Source: DASVRA01 sp036388855 (GTDB lineage: Bacteria; Pseudomonadota; Alphaproteobacteria; Caulobacterales; Caulobacteraceae). Taken from it: 59,882 bases of DNA. The stretch lies in contig DASVRA010000037.1 in assembly GCA_036388855.1 (NCBI GenBank), positions 1 to 59,882 on the forward strand. Direction: 5' to 3'. The notes under the pieces were generated by a model that ran no database searches, was not told where the DNA came from, and saw only the letters and a program-made list of their open reading frames with translations. How positions within the stretch are numbered: position 1 is the first letter of the stretch; every line of letters starts with the position of its first letter. The position numbers were made by a program, and so were the translations under genes. Shown here piece after piece: positions 27,339 through 36,300 of the stretch.

Positions 27339-27653
27339 TTAGGCGGCCTGCGCCATGGCGCCGGACTTATCCAGCACGCCCAGCACGTCGCTTTCCTTCA
27401 TGATGATCAGGTCTTCGCCGTCGATCTTGACCTCGGTGCCTGACCACTTGCCGAACAGGATGCGGTCGCCGGCGCTCAGGTCCATGTCGATGCGCTTGCC
27501 GTCTTCGTCGCGCCCGCCGGGGCCGACGGCGATCACTTCGCCTTCCTGGGGCTTTTCCTTGGCGGTGTCGGGGATGATGATCCCGCCCTTGGTCTTGGCT
27601 TCTTCTTCGACGCGCCGAACGAGGACGCGATCGCCGAGAGGACGAAAGTTCAT
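27339..27653 (-). CDS. groES: Co-chaperonin GroES (10 kDa)
   Basis: A 104-residue lid of the GroEL chamber. The opening MNFRPLGDRVLVRRVEEE, the mobile loop TKGGIIIPDTA and the later GDRILFGKWSGTEV are all typical. It is the first gene of groESL; the start codon is 51 bp downstream of the CIRCE operator. Confidence 0.99.
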   Translation of the reverse strand: MNFRPLGDRVLVRRVEEEAKTKGGIIIPDTAKEKPQEGEVIAVGPGGRDEDGKRIDMDLSAGDRILFGKWSGTEVKIDGEDLIIMKESDVLGVLDKSGAMAQAA

Positions 27654-27703
27654 GGATGTGGTCTCCGGTGTTTCGTTGACTGGAGCCCCGGAGGCGGGCG
27701 CGG

Positions 27704-27730
27704 TTAGCAGCCGCAGCCCCCGAGTGCTAA
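27704..27730 (-). promoter_or_regulatory. CIRCE operator (HrcA-binding)
   Basis: A 27-bp element with the right half GAGTGCTAA perfect, a 9-base spacer, and the left half TTAGCAGCC matching the consensus TTAGCACTC at 7 of 9 positions. It lies between the promoter and groES, where HrcA represses groESL in alphaproteobacteria. Confidence 0.9.
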
Positions 27731-27738
27731 CGACCGGG

Positions 27739-27767
27739 AGATAGGCGGAGGCGGCGGAGGCGTCAAG
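27739..27767 (-). promoter_or_regulatory. groESL promoter
   Basis: On the minus strand CTTGACG (27761-27767) and CTATCT (27739-27744), spaced 16 bp apart, sit immediately upstream of CIRCE. The -35 suits housekeeping sigma and resembles the heat-shock CTTGAA. Inferred by pattern only. Confidence 0.5.
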
Positions 27768-27791
27768 GTGGCGAGGGGCTGCGCCCGGCGC

Positions 27792-28640
27792 CTAAATGTT
27801 GGTCTGATCGGCCGGCACGCCGGGCGGCAGCGTCGCCGCGCCCTCGGCCGTGTGGCAGGGCGGCGCCCCCTCGCCGACCCCATAGCAGGTCATCGACAGC
27901 GAACCCATCGCGTAGCCCTGCACCAGGGCTTGCGCGCGCCCTTCCCCGGCGGCGAGGCCGGCGGTGTAGAGCAGGGGAATGAAGTGGTCGGGGGTGGGGA
28001 CCGCGAGGGCGTAGTCCGGGTGCTCCAGCAGCCTCAGGATCGCGGCCGGATCCTCGGCCAGCTGCTCCATCACCGCCGCGTCGAAGCGGCGGTTCCAGTC
28101 GAAGGCTTCATCGGGTCGGTTCCAGGCGATGCGGCCGAGGTTGTGGACGACGTTGCCGCTGGCGACGATCAGCACGCCCCGGTCGCGCAGCGGGGCCAGG
28201 CGGGCGCCGAGGTCGACGTGATAGTCGAGCGGCTTGAGCGCGTTGATCGACAGCTGCACCACCGGGATGTCGGCGTCCGGATAGAGGTGGGCCAGCACGC
28301 TCCAGGTCCCGTGGTCCAGCCCCCACTGGTCGCGGTCGAGCCCGACCCAGAGCGGCTTGACCACCTCGGCCACCTCCTGGGCCACCTCGGGGGCACCGGC
28401 GGCGGGGTAGTCGAAGGCGAACAGCTCGGGCGGAAAGCCGTAGAAGTCGTGGATGGTGCGCGGCCGGGGCATGGCGGTCACGGCGGTCGCGCCGATGAAC
28501 CAGTGGGCGGACACCGCCAGGATCGCGCGCGGCCGGGGCAGCGCCTCTCCGAGCGAGCGCCACGCCTGGGTGAAGTCGTTGGCCTGCAGGGTGTTCATCG
28601 GGCTGCCGTGGCCGATGAACAGGGCAGGCATCCGCGCCAT
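27792..28640 (-). CDS. LigB/YgiD-type extradiol dioxygenase
   Basis: A 282-residue class III extradiol ring-cleavage enzyme, of the 4,5-DOPA dioxygenase group. The metal ligands appear as PALFIGHGSPM (His near residue 10) and VSAHWF (His near residue 46), with DHGTWSVL and later VVHNLG and a C-terminal His (TPDHFIPL). It would open a catechol with O2 using non-haem Fe or Zn. The start is ATG 28638-28640 with GGAGGA upstream; a start 12 codons earlier lacks a site. The physiological substrate is unknown; family members are common in alphaproteobacteria without a pathway neighbour. Confidence 0.88.
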   Translation of the reverse strand: MARMPALFIGHGSPMNTLQANDFTQAWRSLGEALPRPRAILAVSAHWFIGATAVTAMPRPRTIHDFYGFPPELFAFDYPAAGAPEVAQEVAEVVKPLWVGLDRDQWGLDHGTWSVLAHLYPDADIPVVQLSINALKPLDYHVDLGARLAPLRDRGVLIVASGNVVHNLGRIAWNRPDEAFDWNRRFDAAVMEQLAEDPAAILRLLEHPDYALAVPTPDHFIPLLYTAGLAAGEGRAQALVQGYAMGSLSMTCYGVGEGAPPCHTAEGAATLPPGVPADQTNI

Positions 28641-28792
28641 GGGGTCCTCCACGCCAGCTGAACGTGAGCGGGCCATCGCATGGGAACTGCCGTTCGAGGA
28701 AGTCCTCCCCCTGGGCGCAGCGGCAGCGGGACAAGCGAAGGGCGGAAGAAGCGCGCCGGCCTGCCTAGGCAGACGCCGCCTCCGACCTGCTT

Positions 28793-29611
28793 CTAAAGAA
28801 CGAAGTCTTCCACCGTGACGTCGCCGAGCACCCGCAGGACGAAGTCAGCTTCGCCGTCGCCGTTGGTGTCGCCGAGGAAGCGGGCGCCCTGGTCGGTTTC
28901 GCGGAAGATGGCCTCGCCGGCTTCGCCGCTGAAGCGGTCCACGAGATTGAAGGCCTGGTCGCCATCGCCGACGATTCCGTTGGCGTCGATGCCACCCAGT
29001 TGGATCAAGTCCACTGAGCCATCAAAACGGACGACGGTGTCGAGGCCGAAGCCCCGCGCGGAGTCGGACGGACGCATATAGAAAAAAGTGTCGCCCCCGC
29101 CGCCGCCGATCAGCCGGTCGGCGCCGAGGCCGCCGACGATGTTGTCATTGCCGGCGCCGCCGAGGATGGTGTCGCTCGGGGACGCGCCGATGGTCTCGTC
29201 GCCCCGGGTGCTGCCCCAGATGGTGTCGTCGCCGGCGCCGGCCTCGACCCGCACGCCCTCCAGCGCGCGGTTGTACCCGAGGAATATGTCCGCGTGCTCC
29301 GACAGGATGAAGCTCTCGAGGTCGTTGAACTGTGGCCGGCCGCCGATGTCGATGCTTCCAGCCTCGCGAAGATCGACCCGCACTGCCTCGGTCGCCCGTT
29401 CGAAGGACACGGTGTCGAAGCCTTCGCCGCCGTCGAAGCGGTCGTTGCCGCGCCCGTCCACCAGCAGATCGTCGCCCGCGCCTCCCAACACGGTGTCGTC
29501 GCCGCCGCGGCCCAGGATCGTGTCGTCGCCCCCAAGCCCGGTGATCGAGTCGGCGTCGCGCGTGCCTACGAGTTTTTCGCCGGCGTCCGTGCCGGTAATC
29601 ACCACTGCCAT
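28793..29611 (-). CDS. RTX-type calcium-binding secreted protein
   Basis: A 272-residue protein beginning MAVVITGTDAGEKLVGT, with nonapeptide repeats (GLGGDDTILGRGGDDTVLGGAGDD, then later GGAGNDNIVGGLGADRL) and a C-terminal module that reads FNLVDRFSGEAGEA, GDTNGDGEADF and a final DFVL. This matches the other RTX proteins of the window closely and fits a type I secretion signal. There is no N-terminal signal peptide. The start at 29609-29611 (ATG) is preferred over a TTG 36 bases further up. The AT-rich region upstream (29612-29863) separates it from a divergent acetyltransferase and probably holds both promoters. Confidence 0.85.
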   Translation of the reverse strand: MAVVITGTDAGEKLVGTRDADSITGLGGDDTILGRGGDDTVLGGAGDDLLVDGRGNDRFDGGEGFDTVSFERATEAVRVDLREAGSIDIGGRPQFNDLESFILSEHADIFLGYNRALEGVRVEAGAGDDTIWGSTRGDETIGASPSDTILGGAGNDNIVGGLGADRLIGGGGGDTFFYMRPSDSARGFGLDTVVRFDGSVDLIQLGGIDANGIVGDGDQAFNLVDRFSGEAGEAIFRETDQGARFLGDTNGDGEADFVLRVLGDVTVEDFVL

Positions 29612-29863
29612 TGTACTGCTCTGCTTTCCTTTGGTCTTGTTGATCAACGCCCTCGGCGCCGACGGGAATACGACGGGCGCGGGAGGTTTATTCCCTATAT
29701 ATTATGAGAAAGTGCGGGTCAGTGGCAATTGAGTTCGTGCTGGACCTTAACGGCCGCAACTGGAGGCGCGGCGCCACGGCGGCTGACGAAACAGCACGTT
29801 GCAGCTGTTGATGCGACGGCCACCGCCGCGGCGGCTATGGCGAAGCTTGCGAGGGAGAGGCCG

Positions 29864-30451
29864 ATGGAGCTGCCGTTTGAGCCAATGGAAGGCCGTTTCG
29901 TGCGGCTGGAACCGTTCACCGAGGCGCATCGCGAGGAGGTGCGCGCGGCCTTGGGTTCGGATGAGAACGCGTGGATGGTCCAGGGTTCATCCGCACATGG
30001 GGAACACTTCGCCTCCTGGTGGGAGACCGCGTTTGAGGGAATCCAAAGAGGCGCGCGGCGGCCTTACGCGGTGCGGCGGCTGGCGGACGGGGCGGTGGTC
30101 GGGACCACCAGCTACCACGATGTCGACCTGAAGAACCGGGGATTGGCCGTGGGCCACACCTTCTATGCGCCCAACGTCAGGGGTGGGCCTGTGAACCCCG
30201 AATGCAAGTTGCTGATGTTCTCCCAGGCCTTCGCCGCCGGCGCACTGCGGGTGGAGCTAGTGACGGACGGCCGCAACCTGCGCAGCCAGGCGGCGATCGC
30301 GAAGCTCGGAGCAGTGAAGGAGGGGGTGCTGCGCAAGCGGGCGATCACCTGGACCGGCCATGTGCGCGACACCGTGGTGTTCTCGATCACTGACGACGAA
30401 TGGCCGGCGGTGCGTGCAGGGCTGGAGGCGCGGCTGCAAGCGTTTCGGTAG
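29864..30451 (+). CDS. GNAT-family N-acetyltransferase (RimJ/RimL type)
   Basis: A 195-residue acetyl-CoA-dependent N-acetyltransferase. The fold is seen in GRFVRLEPFTEAHREEV at the N-terminus, VGHTFYAPNVRGGPVN and the acetyl-CoA-binding/late segment TDGRNLRSQAAIAKLGAVKEGVLRKR, characteristic of RimJ/RimL relatives. The start is ATG 29864-29866 with GGGAGAGG ahead of it; an upstream GTG at 29729 would add a poor extension. The acceptor is unknown (protein N-terminus, or a small amine). It is followed by an EcfG promoter that overlaps its stop codon. Confidence 0.87.
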   Translation: MELPFEPMEGRFVRLEPFTEAHREEVRAALGSDENAWMVQGSSAHGEHFASWWETAFEGIQRGARRPYAVRRLADGAVVGTTSYHDVDLKNRGLAVGHTFYAPNVRGGPVNPECKLLMFSQAFAAGALRVELVTDGRNLRSQAAIAKLGAVKEGVLRKRAITWTGHVRDTVVFSITDDEWPAVRAGLEARLQAFR

Positions 30452-30475
30452 GAACGGGCGCGCGCGGGCTTCGTT
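30451..30475 (+). promoter_or_regulatory. EcfG-type (general stress) promoter
   Basis: Perfect GGAAC (30451-30455), 16-bp spacer, CGTT (30472-30475), with the first base shared with the stop codon of the acetyltransferase. It ends 27 bp before the ATG of the MBL-fold gene. Confidence 0.6.
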
Positions 30476-30502
30476 GGCACCCTCGAGCACGGGAGCCCGC
30501 GA

Positions 30503-31342
30503 ATGCGCCTACACCACCTGAACTGCGGCACCTTCTGTCCCTTCGGCGGCGGCCTGTTCGACGGGTTCAGCCATGGGCTGAGGGGGCGGCTGGTCTGCCA
30601 CTGCTGGCTGATCGAGACCGACCGGCACGGGCTTGTGCTGGTGGACACGGGGCTCGGCACGCGCGACGTCACAAAGCCCTATCCGCGGCTCAGCCGCCTC
30701 TACACGCGGGCCCTGCTGAACGCGCGGCTGGACGGGGTTGAGACGGCGGTGAGCCAGGTGCGCAACCTGGGCTTCGCGCCGGACGACGTGCGCCACATCG
30801 TGCTCACCCACCTGGATTTCGACCACGCCGGCGGGCTGGAGGACTTCCCCGGGGCGACGGTGCACCTGATGTCGGAGGAGCTGGAGGCGGCGAAGCATCG
30901 GCGCGGCTTCGTCGCCACGCGCCGCTACAGGCCGCTGCAATGGGACGAGGGGGTGAGCTGGCGGCCTTACCGGGCCGGCGGAGAGCCGTGGTTCGGGTTC
31001 GAGGCGGTGCGCGGGCTGGAGGGCCTGCCGCCCGAAATCCTGCTGGTCCCGCTGTGCGGCCACACGCTCGGCCACGCGGGCGTGGCGGTGCAGGGGCCGG
31101 ACGGCTGGATGCTGCACGCCGGCGACGCCTACTTCTACCGGGAGGAGGTGCGCCGGCCCGAGCGCCGCTGCACACCGGGGCTGCGCTTCTACCAGTGGCT
31201 GATGGAGGTGGACCGGGAGGCGCGCCTCACCAACCAGCAGCGTCTGCGCGAACTCTCGCTCGACGCTTCGGCGGGGGTGAAGATCACCTGCGCGCATGAC
31301 GCGGTGGAGTTGGAGTCCGCGGCGGGCGGCGCGCCGCTGTAG
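30503..31342 (+). CDS. MBL-fold metallo-hydrolase (lactonase-like)
   Basis: A 279-residue di-zinc hydrolase of the metallo-beta-lactamase superfamily. The metal motif HLDFDHAGG (about residues 100-108) and later CGHTLGHAG and HAGDAYF give the ligands. The closest general resemblance is to the N-acyl-homoserine-lactone lactonase group, but many members of that family have other ester or lactone substrates, so the quorum-quenching role is only possible. An EcfG-type promoter stands directly upstream, suggesting stress induction. The 33-residue peptide gene lies convergent to it. Confidence 0.85.
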   Translation: MRLHHLNCGTFCPFGGGLFDGFSHGLRGRLVCHCWLIETDRHGLVLVDTGLGTRDVTKPYPRLSRLYTRALLNARLDGVETAVSQVRNLGFAPDDVRHIVLTHLDFDHAGGLEDFPGATVHLMSEELEAAKHRRGFVATRRYRPLQWDEGVSWRPYRAGGEPWFGFEAVRGLEGLPPEILLVPLCGHTLGHAGVAVQGPDGWMLHAGDAYFYREEVRRPERRCTPGLRFYQWLMEVDREARLTNQQRLRELSLDASAGVKITCAHDAVELESAAGGAPL

Positions 31343-31345
31343 GCA

Positions 31346-31381
31346 AAGAAAAAGGCCGGACGTCGGGCGGGACGTCCGGCC
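31346..31381 (-). terminator. Terminator behind micropeptide gene 1
   Basis: An 11-bp perfect stem (GGCCGGACGTC at 31354-31364 and GACGTCCGGCC at 31371-31381, loop GGGCGG) is followed on the minus strand by a T-rich tract, so it serves the minus-strand micropeptide; it may also end the + strand MBL gene. Confidence 0.8.
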
Positions 31382-31424
31382 TGGCGAAGCCGTGGGCTGG
31401 GAGGCGGCTCGGCTTCGAACTCGG

Positions 31425-31526
31425 TCAGAACCAGGTGGCGGCCTGGGCCTGCGACAGGGCCAGCACCGGCAGCGCGCCCAGGGTCAGCAGGGCGGCGGAG
31501 AGGATGTTGTTGAACAGCTTGGTCAT
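31425..31526 (-). CDS. 33-residue secreted or membrane micropeptide (paralogue 1)
   Basis: A peptide of 33 residues that starts MTKLFNNILS, then a hydrophobic core TLGALPVLALS, an AQA motif and the tail ATWF. It looks like a signal peptide with almost nothing behind it: signal peptidase I cleavage after AQA would free a tetrapeptide, or it may stay as a small membrane peptide. The start has GGGAG about 8 bases upstream. A clear paralogue at 44560 shares the GALPxLAL-xx-AQA core. Both carry the same palindrome and leader upstream and a hairpin downstream, which shows that this is a real expressed gene. Function unknown. Confidence 0.75.
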   Translation of the reverse strand: MTKLFNNILSAALLTLGALPVLALSQAQAATWF

Positions 31527-31557
31527 GGTGGTCTCCCTTTTTGATTTCTGTGGGGCT

Positions 31558-31573
31558 GTGTTGTTCAACCCCG
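31558..31573 (-). promoter_or_regulatory. Conserved leader element of micropeptide gene 1
   Basis: On the transcript strand this reads CGGGGTTGAACAACAC; the paralogous locus has CGGGGTTCAGCAACAC, 14 of 16 identical, in both cases 47 bp from the upstream palindrome edge. It may be a leader RNA structure or a second protein site. Confidence 0.5.
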
Positions 31574-31612
31574 GCAAGGGAGTAGATAAGTCAGGTCTCG
31601 CCAAAACACCCG

Positions 31613-31640
31613 TTAAGTCTCAGTCATGAAACAGATTTAA
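31613..31640 (-). promoter_or_regulatory. 28-bp palindromic operator of micropeptide gene 1
   Basis: On the minus strand TTAAATCT, 12 bp, AGACTTAA; the same element with TTAAGTCT is at 44752-44779. It is 86 bp upstream of the peptide start codon. A GGxGTTTT block follows at the same distance in both loci. Confidence 0.65.
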
Positions 31641-31697
31641 CATGACTGAAAGTTTAGGTTTGGGAGCCGCCCTCCGATGGGGAACATCTCAGGAGTT

Positions 31698-32342
31698 TCA
31701 GCCCGCCAGTTTGGCGTCGGGCTGACGGTCGGGGTGAGCGTCGGCGAAAGCGGGCAGCCGCTGGGCGGCTTCGTCCACCCCCAGCAGCCGGGGGAAGACG
31801 GCCATGTCGACCTTGAAGCGGCGCGCGGAATAAATCTGCGGGATCAGGTAGCAGTCGGCCACGGTGGGAGCCTCGCCAAAGCAGAAGCCGCGGCCGTGGC
31901 GGGCGACCATGGCTTCAAGCGCGGCGAAGCCTTCGCCGATCCAGCGGGCTGCCCAGGCGTCGAGGCTCGGCTGCTCGGCGCCGAAGTCGGCCTTCAGCGC
32001 CTTCAGGACGCGCAGGTTGTTGAGCGGGTGGATGTCGCAGCCGACCAGGGCGGCCATGGCGCGCACGGCCGCTCGCGCGGAGGCCTCCTGCGGCAGGAGC
32101 GGGGGCTCGGGAAAGCGCTCCTCCAGCCATTCGAGGATGGCGGGGCTCTGGGTCAGGACCTCGCCGTCGGTTCGCAGCGCGGGGACCAGGCCCTGAGGGT
32201 TGAGGCCGGTGTAGCCGGCCGCCTTCTGCTCGCCAGTGAGCAGGTTCACCGGCCGCTGCTCGTAAGCGACGCCCTTGAGGTTCAGGGCGATGCGGGTGCG
32301 GTAACTCGTCCCGGAGCGCCAGTAGCCGTGCAGGATCAGCAT
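31698..32342 (-). CDS. maiA: Maleylacetoacetate isomerase / zeta-class glutathione S-transferase
   Basis: A 214-residue GST of the zeta class, which isomerises maleylacetoacetate to fumarylacetoacetate in tyrosine/homogentisate breakdown using glutathione. The N-terminal motif WRSGTSYRTRIALNLKG is the zeta-class SSxSxRVRIAL region with its catalytic Ser, and TQSPAILEWLEE is the glutathione-binding segment; the C-terminal helical domain has the expected APTVADCYLIPQ. No other tyrosine catabolic genes are adjacent, so a general GST role is possible. Confidence 0.88.
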   Translation of the reverse strand: MLILHGYWRSGTSYRTRIALNLKGVAYEQRPVNLLTGEQKAAGYTGLNPQGLVPALRTDGEVLTQSPAILEWLEERFPEPPLLPQEASARAAVRAMAALVGCDIHPLNNLRVLKALKADFGAEQPSLDAWAARWIGEGFAALEAMVARHGRGFCFGEAPTVADCYLIPQIYSARRFKVDMAVFPRLLGVDEAAQRLPAFADAHPDRQPDAKLAG

Positions 32343-32435
32343 GTTTCCGCCTCGAACCTGTAACTTGTTTCACTTGCCCCAGCGCCCCCGCCCGTGCATC
32401 GCATCGGACGAGATGGATGCAAGACTAGCGCGCCG

Positions 32436-33314
32436 ATGCTGATCATCGAGAACCTGACGCACGTCTACCCCAACGGGGTGCGCGCGCTCGACGAAGTGAA
32501 CCTGATCGTGCCGAAAGGCATGTACGGCCTGCTCGGCCCAAACGGCGCGGGCAAGTCGACGCTGATGCGGATCGTGGCGACGCTGCAGCGGCCGACGTCG
32601 GGGCATGTGCGTTTTAACGACATCGACGCGATCGACGACCCGCAGGCGCTGCGGCGGACGCTTGGTTATCTGCCCCAGGACTTCGGCGTCTATCCGCGGG
32701 TCTCGGCCTACGACATGCTCGACCACCTGGCGGTGCTGAAGGGCATTGCCGGCAAGGCCGAGCGCAAGGCGACGGTGGAGGGGCTGCTCGGCCAGGTGAA
32801 CCTCTGGAACGTGCGGGGCAAGTCGCTGTCGGGCTTCTCCGGGGGCATGCGCCAGCGGTTCGGCATCGCCCAGGCGCTGATCGGCAACCCCGACCTGATC
32901 ATCGTCGACGAGCCGACCGCGGGCCTGGACCCGGAGGAGCGCAACCGGTTCCTGAACCTGCTGGCCGAGATCGGCGAGAACGTGGTGGTTATCCTGTCCA
33001 CTCACATCGTCGAGGACGTGTCGGACCTCTGCGAGGCGATGGCGATCATTTCCGAGGGACGGATCGTGCGCCAGGGGGCGCCGCTGGAACTGATGCGGGC
33101 GCTGGAGGGGTCCGTCTGGAAGAAGACCATCGACAAAGCCGACCTGCCCGCCTGCCGCGAACGCTTCAACGTCATCTCCACGCGCCTGTTCGCCGGGCGC
33201 ACGGTGATCCACGTGCTGTCCGACAGCGATCCGGGGGACGGCTTCGGGCGAGCCGCCACGGGGCTTGAGGACGTCTATTTCTCCACCCTGTCCGCCGCGC
33301 GCCGCGCCGCCTGA
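32436..33314 (+). CDS. ABC transporter ATP-binding protein
   Basis: A 292-residue ATPase of the ABC-2 exporter type. Walker A GPNGAGKST, the signature LSGFSGGMRQR, Walker B LIIVDEP with the D-loop and a switch His in STHIVED are intact. The C-terminal about 70 residues form an extra domain. The start is ATG 32436-32438 (MLIIENLTHVYP). The gene is 3 bp from the permease/peptidase gene, so the two form one exporter. Confidence 0.95.
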   Translation: MLIIENLTHVYPNGVRALDEVNLIVPKGMYGLLGPNGAGKSTLMRIVATLQRPTSGHVRFNDIDAIDDPQALRRTLGYLPQDFGVYPRVSAYDMLDHLAVLKGIAGKAERKATVEGLLGQVNLWNVRGKSLSGFSGGMRQRFGIAQALIGNPDLIIVDEPTAGLDPEERNRFLNLLAEIGENVVVILSTHIVEDVSDLCEAMAIISEGRIVRQGAPLELMRALEGSVWKKTIDKADLPACRERFNVISTRLFAGRTVIHVLSDSDPGDGFGRAATGLEDVYFSTLSAARRAA

Positions 33315-33317
33315 CGC

Positions 33318-36300
33318 ATGTTCGCGCGCGTCGCCGCCTTCGAATTCAGATACCAGCTGCGCCAGCCGCTGTTCTGGATCGTTTGCCTGTTCTTCGCGCT
33401 GATGACCTTCGGCGCCGTCACCGTCGAGCAGATCAGCATCGGCTCGGGCGGCAACGTCAACGAGAACTCGCCCTACGCGGTGGCCCAGATCCACCTGGTC
33501 TGGTCGGTGTTCTACATGTTCGTCACCGCCGCCTTCGTGGCCAACGTAATCGTGCGCGACGACGAGACCGGCTTCGGCCCGATCGTTCGCACCACCCGGC
33601 TGCGCAAGGCCGACTACCTCTACGGCCGCTTCGCCGGCGCCTTCGCGGCCGCGGCGCTGTCGTTCCTGAGCATCCCGCTCGCGATCGCGCTCGGCTCTGT
33701 CATGCCGTGGCTGGACCCGGACAAGGTCGGGCCGCTGCTGCCCGGCTCCTACCTGTTCGCCTACTTCGCCCTTGCTCTGCCGTCGCTGCTGTTCACCGGG
33801 GCGCTGTTCTTCGCGCTGGCCAGCGTCACCCGCTCGACCATGTGGACCTTCTTCGGGGCGGTGGTGCTGTTCGTCCTGTGGTTCGTCGCCAACGCCTGGG
33901 CGCAGGGGCGCACCGAGCTGGAGCAGATTGCGGCGCTGCTCGACCCGTTTGGCATGACCGCCTACGATCTCGCCACCCGCTACTGGACGGCGAGCGAGCG
34001 CAACGCCCTAGTCCCCGACCTCTCGGGCGTGCTGCTGCAGAACCGGCTGCTGGCGCTGGGCCTGTCGGCGGCGCTGCTGGCGCTCACCTACGCCTTGTTC
34101 CGTTTCGAGGAGCGGGCGGGCCGCGCCCGCCGCCGGCGCGAGAGGGGGGGCGCCGCTTCCGCCCCTCCGGCGGGGCCGTTGCCCGATCCTGAGTTCGGCC
34201 GCCGCGCCGCCTGGGCGCAGCTGCTGGCGCGCACCCGCTTCGATGTCGCCCAGGCGGTGAAAAGCCCTGTCTACGCCGTGCTGCTGGCGCTGGGGCTGAT
34301 CAATGCGATCGGCGCGCTGTGGTTCGGCAATGAACTCTATGGGGCGCAGATCCATCCGGTGACCCGGGCGATGATCCAGCTGCTGGAAGGCGCCTTCACC
34401 ATCCTCACCCTGATCATCGCCATCTTCTACGCGGGCGAGTTGGTCTGGCGCGAGCGCGACCGGCGCACCGAGGAGATCGTCGGCGCCGCCGCCGCGCCCG
34501 ATTGGGCCTTCCTGTTCCCCAAGGTGCTAGCGATCGTGATCGTGCTGGTCTCTACCCTGCTGGTCAGCGTGCTGGCAGCGGTGCTGGTTCAGGCGCTGCG
34601 CGGCTACACCCATTTCGAGTTGGACAAGTACCTGCTCTGGTACGTGCTGCCCCAGTCCATCGACTGGACCCTGGTGGCGATCCTGGCGGTGTTCCTCCAG
34701 GTGGTCTCGCCGCACAAGTTCATAGGCTGGCTGCTGATGCTGGCCTACGTCGTGCTGCGCTTCGCCCTGCCGAACCTGGGGCTGGAGCACAATCTCTACC
34801 GCTTCGCCGAGACGCCGTCCGTGCCGCTGTCGGACATGAACGGGATGGGCCGGTTCTGGATCGGCGCGGCCTGGCTCCGGCTCTACTGGGCGGCGTTCTG
34901 CGTGATCCTGCTGGTGCTCAGCTACGGCCTGTGGCGGCGGGGCGCGGACACGGCGCTCAGGGCAAGGCTGAGCAGCCTGCCGCGGCGGCTGAACGGGCCG
35001 GCGGGAGCGATCCTGACAGCCGCGGTGGTGGTGTTCGCGGCGACTGGGGTGTTCATCTTCATCAACACCAACGTCTGGAACGATTACCGCACCGACCGCG
35101 ACGACGAGCGCTGGCAGGCGCGGTTCGAGAAGACCCTGTTGCGCTACGAGAGCGTTCCTCAGCCGCGCATTGTCGACGAGCGGCTGGACGTGGACATTCG
35201 GCCCCGCCAGCGGCGCGTCGTCACCAAGGGCGTGTACGTGATTCAGAACCGCACGGCCGAGCCGCTGCGAGAGGTCCACCTGCGCTTCCCGCGCGAGCTG
35301 AAGATGCGGAGCCTGATCGTGGGCGGGGCGCGGCCGGAGCGGGCGTTCGACGACCTGAACTATCGCATCTTCACCTTCGACACCCCGATGCGGCTGGGCG
35401 AGCGGCGCACGGTCGCCTTCACCAGCACGCTGGAGCAGCGGGGCTTTCGCAACAACCGCGACCTGACCGAGGTGGTCGGCAACGGAACGTTCCTGAACGA
35501 CCGGCTGATCACGCCCTCGCTGGGGATCGACCGCAAGGAGCTGCTGCGCGACCGCTCGGTGCGCCGGCGCAACAAGCTCCCCCCCGACCTGCGGATGCCT
35601 AAGCTGGGGACGCCGGGCGCGGACCGCTTCAACGCGCTCAGCCGCGACTCCGACTGGGTGACCGCCTCCATCCGCGTGGCCACCGACGCCGACCAGATCG
35701 CCATCGCACCCGGCCAGCGCGTGTCCGAGCGGGTGGCCGACGGACGTCGCGTCGCCGAGTTCCGCACGCGCGCGCCGATCATGCGCTACTTCTCGGTCCA
35801 GTCGGCGCGTTACGCGGTGAAGCGCGACCAGCATCGGGGCGTCGACCTCACCGTCTATTACCACCCCGCCCACGCCTACAACGTCGAGCGGATGATCGCT
35901 TCGATGAAGCGGTCGCTGGACTACCTGCAGGCGGCGTTCTCGCCCTACCAGTTCCAGCAGATGCGGTTCCTGGAGTTCCCCGCCTTCCAGGGCCGCTTCG
36001 CCCAATCCTTTGCCGGCACGGTGCCGTGGTCGGAGGAGCTCGGCTTCATCGCCGACTTCAAAGATCCGGAAAAGATCGACTACGTCACCTACGTCAGCGC
36101 CCACGAGATCGCGCACCAATGGTGGGGCCACCAGCTCAGCCCCGCCGACGAGCAGGGCTCGACCTTTTTGGTCGAGACGCTTGCCCAATACTCCGCCCTG
36201 ATGGTGATGAAGCACACTTACGGGCCGGACCTGATGCGCCGGTTCCTGAAGTTCGAACTCGACCGCTACCTGCGCGACCGGGGTGGCGAGGCGGTGGAGG

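Noticed and set aside
29612..29863. N-terminal extension of the acetyltransferase from GTG 29729
   Set aside because: Low-complexity Ala/Thr stretch; the ATG at 29864 has a good ribosome-binding site and a normal GNAT opening.
31613..31640. CtrA site at the micropeptide operator
   Set aside because: Its TTAA half sites are 20 bp apart, not 7, and are inverted arms of one palindrome.
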